DNA of 64,000 bases from Pelomyxa schiedti (taxonomy: Eukaryota; Evosea; Pelobiontida; Pelomyxidae): positions 183,027 through 247,026 of the forward strand of contig JAHLWZ010000016.1 in NCBI GenBank assembly GCA_020536535.1, given 5' to 3'. Under the pieces are notes generated by a model. That model saw only the letters and a program-made list of their open reading frames with translations. It ran no database searches and was not told the origin of the DNA. The translations under genes and the position numbers were made by a program. Shown here one piece after another: positions 21,647 through 32,694 of this stretch (position 1 is the stretch's first letter; each line of letters begins with the position of its first letter).

Positions 21647-23589
21647 ATGCGGGGCCTGTTCTTGTTGGTAGTGGTGGCTTGTTTCGTCTCCACGTTGATT
21701 AGAAGTTCTGTTTCCCTCCCGAATTTTGTGGTGTTCTTTGCTGATGACTTGGGCTCAGTTACCTTCCATTTCTTTTCAAATCTCCACCTCTCCCAAAGCC
21801 ACTCCCTGCCACTTTTTTCAACTCCCTTAATTTTGTTTTAAGGACTTGGGTGATGTGAGCCCCACGGTTTTTACACCAAATATTGATCGCATGCGTAGTG
21901 AGGGAATGAAGCTCTCGCAATGGTAGTCTACATTCTTTGTCTTCTTTCTTTTGAATATCAGTAATTGGTTCTTCTCACAATTACATTTGTTTTTGCTCGC
22001 AGGTACGCCCCTGCTGTTGTTTGTACTCCAGCGAGGGCTACTTTGTTGACTGGGAGATACGCACTGCGCAGTGGAATGACAGACAATCTAATGAGGGTGT
22101 TGGAATGCGATGCTGCGGGAGGATTGCCTGAAAACGAGACGACATTTGCCACACACCTTAAAACTAAGGGATATGCTACGGCTGCTATCGGAAAGGTTTA
22201 TTTCTACTCACCAATTGAGCATCACACCTAATTCACATAATTTCTCGTCTAGTGGCACTTGGGCCAAAGAGAGGAGTATTTACCTACAAATAGGGGATTT
22301 GACTATTACTATGGAATTCCTTATAGCATTGATATGGGCCTATTCTTAGAGGGTCCATGCCAGCAGCTGGGAAAAGTAAGATATCCTTAGTTCAAACTAA
22401 GTGAAATCTGAATTGTAAAGTGTGTTTGGCTCCCCCTTCTGGAAGGGACCAAAGTTGTAAAGCAGCCTGTGAGTCCTTATGAGCTCGCTCCTCTTCTTAG
22501 GCAGAAAGCCATTGATTGGATCACAGCTCACAAAGACTCCCCGTTTTTATTGTATTACCCATCACCCCACACCCATGTAACAGACATATGCCTCTCAAAT
22601 GGAACTACTATACGGCAGTACAGCTCTTCAATGGTGAGTCTTTCAACCTAGAAATTGTCACTTTCCACTTATCACAGTGTAGTTTACTGGTACTTCCAAG
22701 AGGGGAACATACGGAGATGCTGTTCAGGAACTTGACTGGGAGCTTGGTGGAATCCTGGATACACTTCGAAGTTTAGGATTGGAAGAAAATACACTCGTAT
22801 TTTTTGTTTCTGATCAGGTCCACAATCCCTCTTGAACCCCGTTTTTTTTACTGAGTACCATTCAGGGTCCTTGGGTAAAGCTCGGGACGGAGAGCGGAAA
22901 TGTGGGAATTTTTTCTGGGAGGTATGCCTCATACATGGACGTCGGAAAAGGTAGTACTTGGGAGGGTGGCCTCAGAGTCTCCTCATACGCCTGGTGGCCT
23001 TCTCACATTGCTGCGGGGTCAACTTCACAAGAAGTTTGCATGCACCCTTATTCGTGTTGAATAGTGATTTCTTTCACCAGGTTCTCAGCCACATGGATAT
23101 CTTTTCAACAATCCTGTCTCTTGCAGGCATTTCTCCTCCAGATAATGTTACCATTGATGGGCACGATATTACCGGTGTTCTCACACCAAGTCCTGACATT
23201 CCATATACACCCCTCGATTACCTTTTCCTTTACCGCGATGAAGACCTCTACGCAGTGCGGAATGGGGCATACAAAGTCCACTACACCACACACTCTGGAT
23301 ATGGCCATGAACCGGCCATACAACACGATCCTCCTCTAGTTTTCAATGTGGAAGTAGACCCATCTGAGGCCTACCCCCTTGATACCAATGACACAACAAT
23401 ACAACAAGTAATCTTCTCTTCCACTCCCCAGGTACACTAAATTCATCCCGTTAGGTCATTGTAAATTGCCAGGCGGCAGTTGACCAACACAAAGCAACAA
23501 TGGTTCCAGGGCACAACCAGTTGAAAATTGCAGCACCACAATTCACAATATGTTGTGATGAATCCACAGATTGTATTTGTGGACAGTAA
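21647..23589 (+). CDS. Arylsulfatase (arylsulfatase A-like), secreted or lysosomal
   Basis: ATG 21647 opens a signal peptide ([23 protein letters not shown]) followed by [13 protein letters not shown], the N-terminal metal-binding stretch. The sulfatase signature [12 protein letters not shown] (exon from 22003) carries the cysteine that is converted to formylglycine. Further landmarks are GKWHLG split by the intron 22196-22252, [62 protein letters not shown] and [13 protein letters not shown]. After an intron at 23408-23454 the tail ends with [14 protein letters not shown] and a Cys-rich [11 protein letters not shown], as in arylsulfatase A. All active-site regions are present. Introns are 40-80 nt. 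It hydrolyses sulfate esters, probably in lysosomal glycan or glycolipid breakdown. It converges on the PPIL2 gene with 40 bp between stops. Confidence 0.9.
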
Positions 23590-23629
23590 AAAAAAAAAAT
23601 GTTGGATTTTCTTTTATTTGCTTCGATTT

Positions 23630-26037
23630 TCACCACTTGCTGAAGTCACCATAGGAAGGTGAAGCTGAAGCGGAAGCGGAAGCAGAAGCAGTTGTGTTTG
23701 TGGTGTTTTTGAGTTTGGGAACTCCAACTCTTCTCTCTTTTGGAATTGGAGCTTCATAGGAGAATTCAATGCCGGGTCGTTTTCTTTCTGCCATAGCACG
23801 CGCTCGCTGGGTCATTGGAGGTGGGGGCTCGGTTGAGGGTGTGGTGGGTATAACTCCAATGAAACGGCCCACTCCAGTCTTGGTTGTTTTTGGCAGTCTC
23901 GGTGCTGGGTTGGAGAACCATTCTCCTCGGTTTTCCTTTTGGGTGTTAGAATGAAGAATACTCGGCGAGGTTAGTGGAGGTAGGTGCAGGTGAAATGTGT
24001 TTTTGTTGGTGAGTACCTCATCCCATTTGGATTGCTCTAAACGGGCTGCTTCTTCCTGTTTTCTTCTTTCTTCTTCAAGTTCTTTTTCGACATCATTGAA
24101 TGGGTTGACATAAACAATGGCTCTTTCCAAAATGACAGGTTCCTTTTTTTTTTTGATAAGTAGAGTTTGAACAAAAGTTCGATAAAGTCAACCACTGGGT
24201 GATTCTCATCATCAGTGGGAATTTCCTCGATTTGTCTAAGTACATCAACACCGCCAACTACATGTCCGAATATCGTGTGCAGTCCATCCAGGTGGTGTGC
24301 AGATTTATAGGTTATAAAGCTGTAGGACCGATTTTAGAAAAGGAGAACTATTGCAGGTATCTCACAATTGGGAGCCATTTGTATTCGGGCCTCTGTTTGC
24401 CATAGATACAACTCCGGTTCCTTTGTGAACGAGATGTGCTCTAATTTCGTCCTGAGTGTGTTGATTTGGTTAAAAATACAAAAGCACTCAGGGGAGAAAA
24501 CCTTAAAAGGCTTCTTCCAAAAGGAGTCCCCCCCTTTACCAGTACCAGTAGGATCACCTCCTTGTAAGATGAAATTCTTTATGCTTCTATGAAATACTGT
24601 TCCATTGTAGTAACCACTTTCACATAGGGAAAGAAAGTTTTCTGTTGTTTTTGGTACCTAAGAATAAGTTAAAGGTAAAGAGGATGTGATATTAGTTATG
24701 GAGTGTATGCACGTGGTATTGTGGCGTTATTTTCGATTTTGTTGGGGAGGCCGCACACGAGATCACAGAAGAGCTCCATATTGAGTAATCCTTTGTTTGT
24801 CTGTAGTGTGACATAACCCTTTTTCTTCGTTTTTTTAACAACTTCAGAAGGGTCCCTGTCAGAAAGAACGGTGGCAGTGAATGCTGATGAAGTGAATGAA
24901 GGAGCTTGGGCATTAAGCCGCTGCGGAAGAGCATCCGATGGGCGTGCAGGTGTTGGAGTGGATGGAAGTGGTGTTGAAGGGGTAATGGAAGATGCGCTGG
25001 TGCTAGTGCTTGTGCTTGTGCTTGTTGAACTTGATGTAGAAGTGCTGGATGTTGTTGAGGAAGTAGCTGTGGTGGTTGGAGTTGCGGATGGTGTTTCAGT
25101 TTCAGATGGTAATGGTGGAGGCATTGATGTGGCCTTCTTTTGGTAAGAAAAGGCTTTAAAAAACGAAGCTTACAGGTGCAACTTTTTCTTTCTCCAGGAA
25201 CTCTTTGACGACCCGTTCCGTGGAACTCGACATATTGATATTTTTGCCCGGTTCCCATTGCTCTTCAGCTTGAGCACGGAGGTGTTCCTTCACATAGTAA
25301 AAGTTATTTATATCTCTTCGTTTAGGGTCTGTAGGATCCTATATTCCCCTTGTGAAAAACCACTTTGTAAATTGGTGCCAGAGATTACTTGAATGGTTAT
25401 TATATCGGCTTTGGTGAATGGGTCACCTGTAAGTAGGTCTTTCCAGTAGTCGGGCTGCAGTTCAATTAGGCTAGGAATAATAAAGACAAGACTTACTTTT
25501 ATATTGAGTTGTTCAATGGCCTCCCATGAAAAAACATTTCCCGATGGTTTTAGTGCAACAATATGTGAAAATTGCGTGAACTCTTTTTTTAATAGAGGGC
25601 ATTGATAATTGCCTTTTGTAAAGTCGCCTCAAGTAAGTAGTTTCAATTAAAAAATAAGGAAATAACCGTCAGCATTCTTTTCAAAATGGAGTCTTATGAG
25701 CTCTTTTGCAGTCATCTTCTTCCCTGATGCTGGGTCATGCCCGTGCCTCTTCAGATACGGTATAACATTCCTGTTATAATTTTAGACAAAACAGTTATGT
25801 AGAGAAAGAGAAACGAAAGTCAAGAACGCACAATATGTCGTATATAATGCCATCAGAGTTGCAAACAGGGTCCTCGAAAGGGTTGAGAGACAAAGCACAA
25901 GTGTCAAAAGGAAGGGGTTTGATGCCCGGCCCACCCAAGTCGTCTTCTTCCTTTCCTCCATAGTCACGTGCCCACTCGGTCATCGTGATGTACCTGCATA
26001 AAAAAAAAAAAAAAAAACGGACAGCATGTTGGCTCAT
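23630..26037 (-). CDS. PPIL2: PPIL2/Cyp60-type U-box cyclophilin
   Basis: The N-terminal exon reads [15 protein letters not shown], then the U-box [27 protein letters not shown]. Further exons give [62 protein letters not shown] and [19 protein letters not shown], all in the PPIL2 order. A Ser/Thr-rich linker (24700-25130) precedes the cyclophilin domain, which starts [19 protein letters not shown] and includes [19 protein letters not shown]. The tail has [12 protein letters not shown] and ends FSKW-stop at 23630. PPIL2 proteins are spliceosome-associated peptidyl-prolyl isomerases with U-box ligase activity. The first exon boundary near an 18-base A run at 26000 is uncertain: ATG 26037 or ATG 25983 could be the start. 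Confidence 0.85.
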
Positions 26038-26158
26038 TTTGCACAAAAACTGCGTCCAGGAGCACACACGCTCGGTCCGTTTTCTTTCGCTGCGGCATTC
26101 CCGTGCACTAGGTTTTCCTTTCTTTATCGAAAACAAAAGGAATTTTTATTAACTTGGG

Positions 26159-26697
26159 GTGATGAAGGGAGGTGTTCTTAGACACTGTTTTACATGTCGC
26201 TACATCCTTCTCCAATCACGAAGAAATCCAACGTTCTTCTTGGGTCGTACAGCCGAGAAAATGATTATTTCCTCAAGTGAGGCTACAGAGGTCATTTATT
26301 TGCACCAAACCTTTTCTCCCTTGAAACGCATCTACTATGTGAACACTAATGGTGTTATTAAGTCAAATCCTCCCTTGATTAACTTGTACGTTTCTCCAAC
26401 TCCTTCCACTGAACTCAGACCCATTGTGCGCGCGGTTCACGATCTCCCTCTCCAGTGCATACAAACGAAAACACCCCTCCGCCTCCCACTGACCAATATC
26501 CACTTCCATCTCTTCCAAGTTCGCTCCCAGAAGTCAATTTAGATGAACCCCGTTCCTTGCCATCTCTATCAAATGGATGTACTCCCCCTTCAAAGGAACG
26601 CACCGATTACACTGACTCCACCTGCAGTGCGCCTATGCCTACCACCCACACCAGCTCAACTAACATGCTGCCACCACACCTGCACATATATATATAG
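26159..26697 (+). CDS. Uncharacterised small protein with Pro/Ser-rich C-terminus
   Basis: Two coding-like blocks. The first (ATG 26159, or the inner ATG 26261 giving MIISSSEATEVIYLHQTF) runs to LKRIYYVNTNGVIKSNPPLINL. A GTACGT donor at about 26386 and a CTCCAG acceptor at about 26457 frame an intron of roughly 70 nt. The second block reads HTNENTPPPPTDQYPLPSLP and VNLDEPRSLPSLSNGCTPPS, ending with a stop at 26695-26697 in a short AT repeat. The phases of donor and acceptor disagree by one base, so the join is provisional. No family is recognised. The gene lies divergently from PPIL2, about 120 bp away. Confidence 0.45.
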
Positions 26698-26841
26698 GTG
26701 CACCACACACCACTATAGCACTCGCTACCCTCCTACCAACAACCCCCATCAAGAGGGCAACACCTCCAGCCAGCGGACATCATGCAGCGATTTTAAGTGA
26801 AAAAAGTTGATCGATTCTTTTGCTCTATTGGGAAATAGCTC

Positions 26842-27870
26842 TCAGTGGCCTATGCACGATGGGTGCAGGTCAAAAGAGCAGGTCTCACAGTGATACACCC
26901 AGCTAGTACCGGTTCCGTGACAACCATCGCAGGTATACCTGCATATTGTTGGAGGTGAGTGGTCATTTCATACAAAGATAGGTGCTTGAGTGTTTTGTGT
27001 TTTGTGTTTACAAACCCTCCATGGTATGGAGCCGGAAGCTGGCCTGAACTCTGAAGCAAGAGAGGGTGGGCATGCCGGGCATCAGTCACAGTTCTTGGAA
27101 GTGTGGCCATCTGGGCGTCTACTTTCATGGCAAGGTCGGTGATGTGCTCTTTGGTGAAGGGGTAGCCGGGAGTCCGGTATGTTGTGACTTCGAAGGTGGC
27201 ATCATCATCGCGTACATTGCCCACTTGATCAAGAAGTACGAGTGTGGGGAATGCTCCTACCTGGGTTTTTGTGTTGATTTTGAGCTTATAGAAAGAGCGA
27301 AGGAGAGGACCCAACCTGGTACCTCTCCATGAGGAAATCGGGTGTGTCCGGCTCATCCAAAGGTACAGCGAGCCAAGGCATCTCTGACATGGCGGCATTG
27401 AAGACCTGAGGTGTAACCTAGTTAGACCCAAAGTAGTTTGAAAGTGATTGGGGGGCGGGGGGATGCCTCAGGTGCAATCTTTTCTGGTACTACAAGAACC
27501 ACCTCAAATGGCTTGTTTCCTGCCGCCCTCAATTCGTTGTATACTGATACAAGAATAGCAGTGAATTCTTTGCAGTGCACACTTTTTTTGTGTAAGTTAC
27601 GCAGACTATAAAAGCTAACTGACATTGAACAATAACACCACTTTTCCCGACTACGCCGTGTATCACACTTTTTTAAATTTTAGCACTTACAAACGGAACA
27701 ACAACAACGCACTCGGGGCTCCAGAAGTACAATCCAACGAGTGGGTGGTTGAAAAGGGCAGCAACATCAACCCTCTGGCCAGTTTTGTTGATCAGCCAAT
27801 TTCTGGCAGGCGTTCGCAGTACGAGGGCGGCGGGCAACGCTTCGAATTTCGGTGACCCAAACGTGGCCAT
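26842..27870 (-). CDS. Nucleoredoxin-like thioredoxin-fold protein with C-terminal C1-like zinc finger
   Basis: ATG 27870 starts [18 protein letters not shown]. The thioredoxin-fold core is [14 protein letters not shown] spliced to [17 protein letters not shown], so the redox motif is C-V-H-C instead of the C-P-P-C of nucleoredoxins. It continues [39 protein letters not shown]. After an intron (about 26935-27016) the C-terminus is a compact C1/DC1-type finger, [20 protein letters not shown] ending DLHPSCIGH with stop at 26842. Thioredoxin module plus terminal DC1 finger is the layout of plant nucleoredoxins, which are oxidoreductases acting on oxidised protein targets. Only one thioredoxin module is present, against up to three in plants. 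Confidence 0.82.
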
Positions 27871-28032
27871 TGTCTCGTTGTCTTTTTTGGTTTTTTTTTT
27901 TTTTTTTTCTTTTCGTTTGTGTTTTTTTTTTTTTTTTTGTTGGCTTCGGTTTTTTCATCGGTTTGCCTTCTTAACGGTTGCTTTTTTGTTTGTGATGGAA
28001 GTTTGATGGGAGTTTGTCGCCAGCATTATTTA

Positions 28033-29241
28033 TTAGTGTCTTTGTTGTTGACTCTTGTTACGTTCATAGTCAGCGTCATCAGTGGGTAGTTCGAAGCGAC
28101 ACGAGGGACATGTGTTGTGCTGGAATGGGCATCAGGGATGGGAGGTTTCAAATAGAACGAGAGGTACCATGTTGAGCCACGGCTTAATGCAGTCTTGATG
28201 GTATAAGTGCTTACATGGGAGCATAACTACTTCTTCATCGAGTTGGAAATCATCCTTACAAACGTTGCATTCCTCTTTGTCATCTGCAAGTAACATTACA
28301 AACTCTTTGTATGTTTAAGGTGAGCAAGTACCTATGTGCTTTTGCTGAATTTTGACAGTGGGCAATGTGGAAATCGCGCTAGTAGATGCCGGAGGTGGGC
28401 CTCTACCTTGACTTATGATATATTTATATCGTTTTAGTGCTGCGGAAAGAATTCCTGTCATGACTGTACCTGCTTTCAAACAAACGGTGCAAAAGGTCAT
28501 TCAAATTGCGGCCCCAAGCATAATTATTTGGGTCAGATGCTATCCCTGATCTGTTTACGCACGCTTGTTAGTGTGATGCTGTAGCGGCAGCAACCATTTT
28601 CAATCAAAAAGGGAAGGGAATAACGAAAAGGGGGTGTCAAACTGAGGAAGTGGAACGGCACCGGGGCGGCCACTTGCCAATGGCACAGCACCAGGGCCAA
28701 TATCAATATCGCCAAACGGGAACATCACTTGTTGAAAGTTGAGGTGCACAACCGGAGCGTGGCCGTGGCGAGAAGCCACTCCATTGAACAGTGCCTGCAT
28801 GTGACGATAGAACTGCTCCGGCATCTGCCCAACCATGTTGGTGTGCACAGTGAAGTGAGCCGCCCCAGGTCCCCACGCAAACATCGGCGGCATCCCCCCA
28901 TTAACACTCGCATTCACATTCGCATTGGCATTATGGGAAGGAGGCTGCTGCTGCTGTCCATTTACATTTCGTCCCTGCGGTGATTCCTGTTGTGCAGTTG
29001 CGGGCTGCTGCTGAGCCGAGACAGGCGGATCGGTGGGGTCTACTTCCTCAACAAAGTCGGAACCGCACGTGATGCACCGGAACCCGACGTTCTCGGCGTC
29101 TTCGTCGCTGCTGATGTTGTTGTTGTTAGTGGTGGTGGTGGCATCCGCGGCCGTCGCCGTCGACGTGCTGGTCGTGGTACTGCTGGTGTCGATGACTGTG
29201 TCGAAAAACTTGTTGCAGACGTGACAGTAGCACTGCGGCAT
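28033..29241 (-). CDS. RNF126/RNF115-type RING-H2 E3 ubiquitin ligase
   Basis: ATG 29241 starts MPQCYCHVCNKFFDTV, half of an N-terminal zinc ribbon completed by FRCITCGSDFVEEV after a Thr/Asn-rich spacer. This BCA2-type zinc finger is typical of RNF126 and RNF115 and binds ubiquitin or chaperone clients. A Gln/Asn-rich middle with PPMFAWGPGAAHF and HLNFQQVMFPFGD follows. The last exons hold the RING-H2: CNVCKDDFQLDEEVVMLPCK, HLYHQDCIKPWL, an intron, then HNTCPSCRFELP. All eight zinc ligands are visible. Stop at 28033-28035. It lies 119 bp upstream of, and on the same strand as, the end of COG4. Confidence 0.88.
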
Positions 29242-29360
29242 TACTGTGGGTGTGTAACGAACCAAGAAAAAGCACAAGAAGGAAAATAAAAAAAATTTGG
29301 GTGTGGGAAGGGAATTAACTACCAGATCGGAGAATAGGGCTGTGGGTGACTGTCACGGGG

Positions 29361-32300
29361 TCAAGGAGACTTTTTGGGAGTGAGTTGATCTCTCAGATCG
29401 GTGCGAAGTGACAAGAACAACAGGGTCTCCTTGTCGTTGAGACACCAGGCGGATGTGGCTTGTTTGTACTCTTCAACGTCAGACACCTGGGTGAATGAAA
29501 AAAATGTAATGAATTTTCAGTTGGGTGGGTTTGGGATTTACCTTCTCAACGGATAGTACAAGTGCTACTTGTTTTATTCTGGCAAATTTCACTTGGCAGG
29601 AGAATACACTGTGCTTTTGGCTAAGGAAGTCCATGACAATTTGAATCTTGTGATAGTCATTCAGTGGCAGATGAGAATTGAGTGGTTACACACATCTTTT
29701 GTGAATTGGAGACCTCCAAATAGCGTGAAGTTTTTCTCCGATATCAGTGCCTCAATGTTGTTAGCAATTTCGCCAGCAAGGAGAGACACCAAATGCTCAA
29801 ATACACTTGGTGTGACTGCTTTCTGTTTTATAGTTACTTCGAATTTGCAATAAATTGAAAATGAACTGACTGTATAGGCTGCCAAAAGTGATTCCAATCC
29901 TGTTAGTAAATCCTCGGGAACCACACCATTTATTTCATTGGCAAGGAAATCAGCCTTGTTTTGTTTTTTAGTGTTCCACCAACGGGTCAATTAGATACCT
30001 CAGATAGAGCATAATTAGCAAGACTAAAACTAGATTGAAGCGGCCACTGCAAAGGACCCATGGCGGTTGTTACCAGTTTTAGGCAAAGAGAATTACGTTT
30101 TTCACGAAATTCCTATATAACTCAGTACTTCTTGGGGCATACAGAAAACTCTTACGTTAGCTGCTTGCGAGAAACCTTCCAATAAACCCAAGGATTTCTG
30201 CAAAGGAATCCCAGAAAATTGCTTGGGGAGAGTGACTTTTGCTGTTGATTGGAACTTCTGAGTATACTCCGAGCATGTATCAATGGAATTTAGAATAATC
30301 TTCCAGTTTTCATCAAAAAAATGAAAAAGGGATAGCCTTACCAGGAATTGATCCATCCGCCGCGTTCCTTTTTGCCACTCTTCAACAGAATTAAATAAAA
30401 TCTATAGGACAATGAGTCATTGGGAAGACTCGATAATCTTACTGTCTTAATGTCACTTGTTATGCAGCTTAGAATAGTGTTGAGTGAACCACACAAACAA
30501 CTTAAGTCGCATGTGTCCTCAGACCGCAGCAAACCCTCTGTGAAGAGGTAGTAAATATCGTCTATTGAACTGAACGTATGACAGTTGGTGCTGAACTCTT
30601 TTTTAAGTACATCTTTCTTCAGCATCTATTTTAGTGAGTATCATAAAACGCTGTAGTGTGGGGAGAAAAATTTAAAATTTGCAGTTTCTTTTTTCTTTGT
30701 TGGTTTTAATACCTCAGGAATGGCTGATGTGAAATAATTATGCTCAAGTAAGACATAATTACTTGCCAATTCGTGCATAAGCAGTTTCAGTTGAGTAGAG
30801 GCAGGGGTTGAAAACGCTGAAGCCTCAATCTAAGGTTAAACGTTACCCAAAGAAGCCAAATTCAAGAAAAAAAAGAAGAAAAACCTCTCTTTGTATATTG
30901 TCATCTGCTTTCTTTGTGATATCACATGTTTATGACATATTAGAAAGAATAAAAAAGAGGAGTAGTTTGAGGTAGGTCATACTAACTCGTCAATGAATTG
31001 ATCGTGCAAGTGGACCTGCATGAGTGCAACAGATAGTTGTCTGAGAATGGGTAAAAGTTTTCCTGATACACATCCTGTACCAAGCCGTGAAATCTGGAAG
31101 TTGATAAGTGGGGAAAAGACTCCTGGGAGAAGAATGACCATTTCAGTAATACCGAGTGATTGGAGCATTCTATGAATTACAAGGCAAGCGCAGGCATGAA
31201 GGTGTGATACAACTTCAACTGATACCGGGTACAAGGGTAAAGGCTTGTAAACCACGCATTCGGAAATGAAGGATTCACCTCTTTCAAGAATTCTTAGGGA
31301 ATGTTTTAGCTTTCCCGATAACTCAACTGAAATTCAAGAAGAACACTGTGGACTTACACTGCAAGGATGTCTGCATATGTTGATGGGATATTTTTGTGGT
31401 CATCTTGTGGATGGTCACCCTGCCCCAACTTTTCGAGAAGTGTCAACAATCGTTGAGTGTGGAAAGAAATAGCAGCATTGAAGTAGGAGGCGAAGACAGT
31501 CCACCAATCAGAATCTTTGTTACAAACCCCAATCATGCATGCAATATGGCACAATCTGATTGTGTTCGATTACTTTTTTTGGGAGAACCTTGTTGTCTTA
31601 CAAAACGAAATCCGCTGGTGGGGATGTTAGAGTTTTTACAGTTTTGTCCAACGCCTGGCATACTCGTAGCTGTAACTTCGCAATCATTTCTCCTTTTTAG
31701 TTGTTACTTCTTGTAGTGCTTGATATGAGGTACTTTTTCTTTCGTCATCGGAGATAACAGATGGAGAAAGGGATGGCGGGATTTTTAAAAGAGCACTGCA
31801 TGCTGCAGAGTATTTTGACTGTTTTACAAGGAGTCTTACAGTTTTTACATTGACATACTCCAATGGTGGCGCAAAATACTTGGGCAGCCGTGAGACTGTC
31901 CTTTGGGTGCTGTCTTGGGTGGCCTGGGTTGAAGAAATTACAGGTGCTTGGAACTGAGGTGAATTTTCAACTAAGTTTTCGCTCTTGGGTGGTGAGGTAA
32001 GCACTGTTGAGCTACTACATGAAGAATTTTCACCTGCTACAGATGAAACATTGTCCAGAGGAGTTGCTGGTTTGAGTTGGGAGTTTTCATCTGACAAAAC
32101 TTTTGGTTTGCACACAGGTGTCTTCTCCAAATCAGTTTGTGTGGCCCGAATGGCACATGAATCCGAGGTTGCCACCGAGATTGGAACAATAGGTAACTGC
32201 GGGTTCACATCAATGACTCCAACAAGCACCGCAGGTGGTTCCAAACAAGTCAATGGGGGACTGCTGTGTACGGGTGTTTCCGCAGCAGTTGTGTGTGGCA

Positions 32301-32382
32301 TATGACCTGATTGCGGTTCTTCAGCTGTGTATTGTTGTGTGTCAGCATCCGCAGTGGGCGAAGTCGTGTCACTTAAAAACAT
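29361..32382 (-). CDS. COG4: Conserved oligomeric Golgi complex subunit 4
   Basis: The C-terminal exons identify it: RWWNTKKQNKADFLANEING, FEHLVSLLAGEIANNIEALI, FTLFGGLQFTKDV, then LPLNDYHKIQIVMDFLSQKH, QVKFARIKQVALVLSVEKV and, last, WCLNDKETLLFLSLRTDLRD, all aligned with the COG4 C-terminal domain. Upstream, SSIDDIYYLFTEGLLRSEDT and SLNTILSCITSDI match the COG4 middle region. The N-terminal part (31700-32382) is unusual: about 230 residues rich in Ser/Thr/Pro before KYFAPPLEYVNVKTVRLLVK. I chose ATG 32382; a hydrophobic reading further upstream (to 32487) is possible. COG4 is a lobe-A subunit interacting with Golgi SNAREs and Sly1. Together with COG8 the window encodes one subunit from each lobe. 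Confidence 0.82.
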
Positions 32383-32694
32383 GTAAGGGTTAAGATCCAG
32401 TAACAATAACTCCCACTTTGCAAGCAAAACGAAGATCCCAATTAAATTAATGTTGTGTCGTTTTGCCTGCCTCGGGGTCTGACCCATTCCTTTCGTTGCA
32501 ATTTCCGAGTGACGGTGACACTACTTCCCGGTCGTCGAAAAGAATAGATTTTGTTTGAAACGAGTTTAGAAAGGAATTTAGACTGTTGGGTGTGATAAAC
32601 AAGGTATCTGTGGAGCCACGGGCATAATGGTATTGCCATAACACCAATAATGCAGTGGATTCCAACAGTGAAGTGGTATGTGGTGTGTGTTGTG

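Noticed and set aside
27890-27960. T-rich block read as a possible terminator or hydrophobic ORF
   Set aside because: It is a homopolymer-rich stretch between divergent/neighbouring genes; the Phe-rich translation is a composition effect.
31266-31716. Plus-strand frames overlapping COG4
   Set aside because: They cover minus-strand COG4 exons that align with the family; the plus frames show no domain or splice structure.
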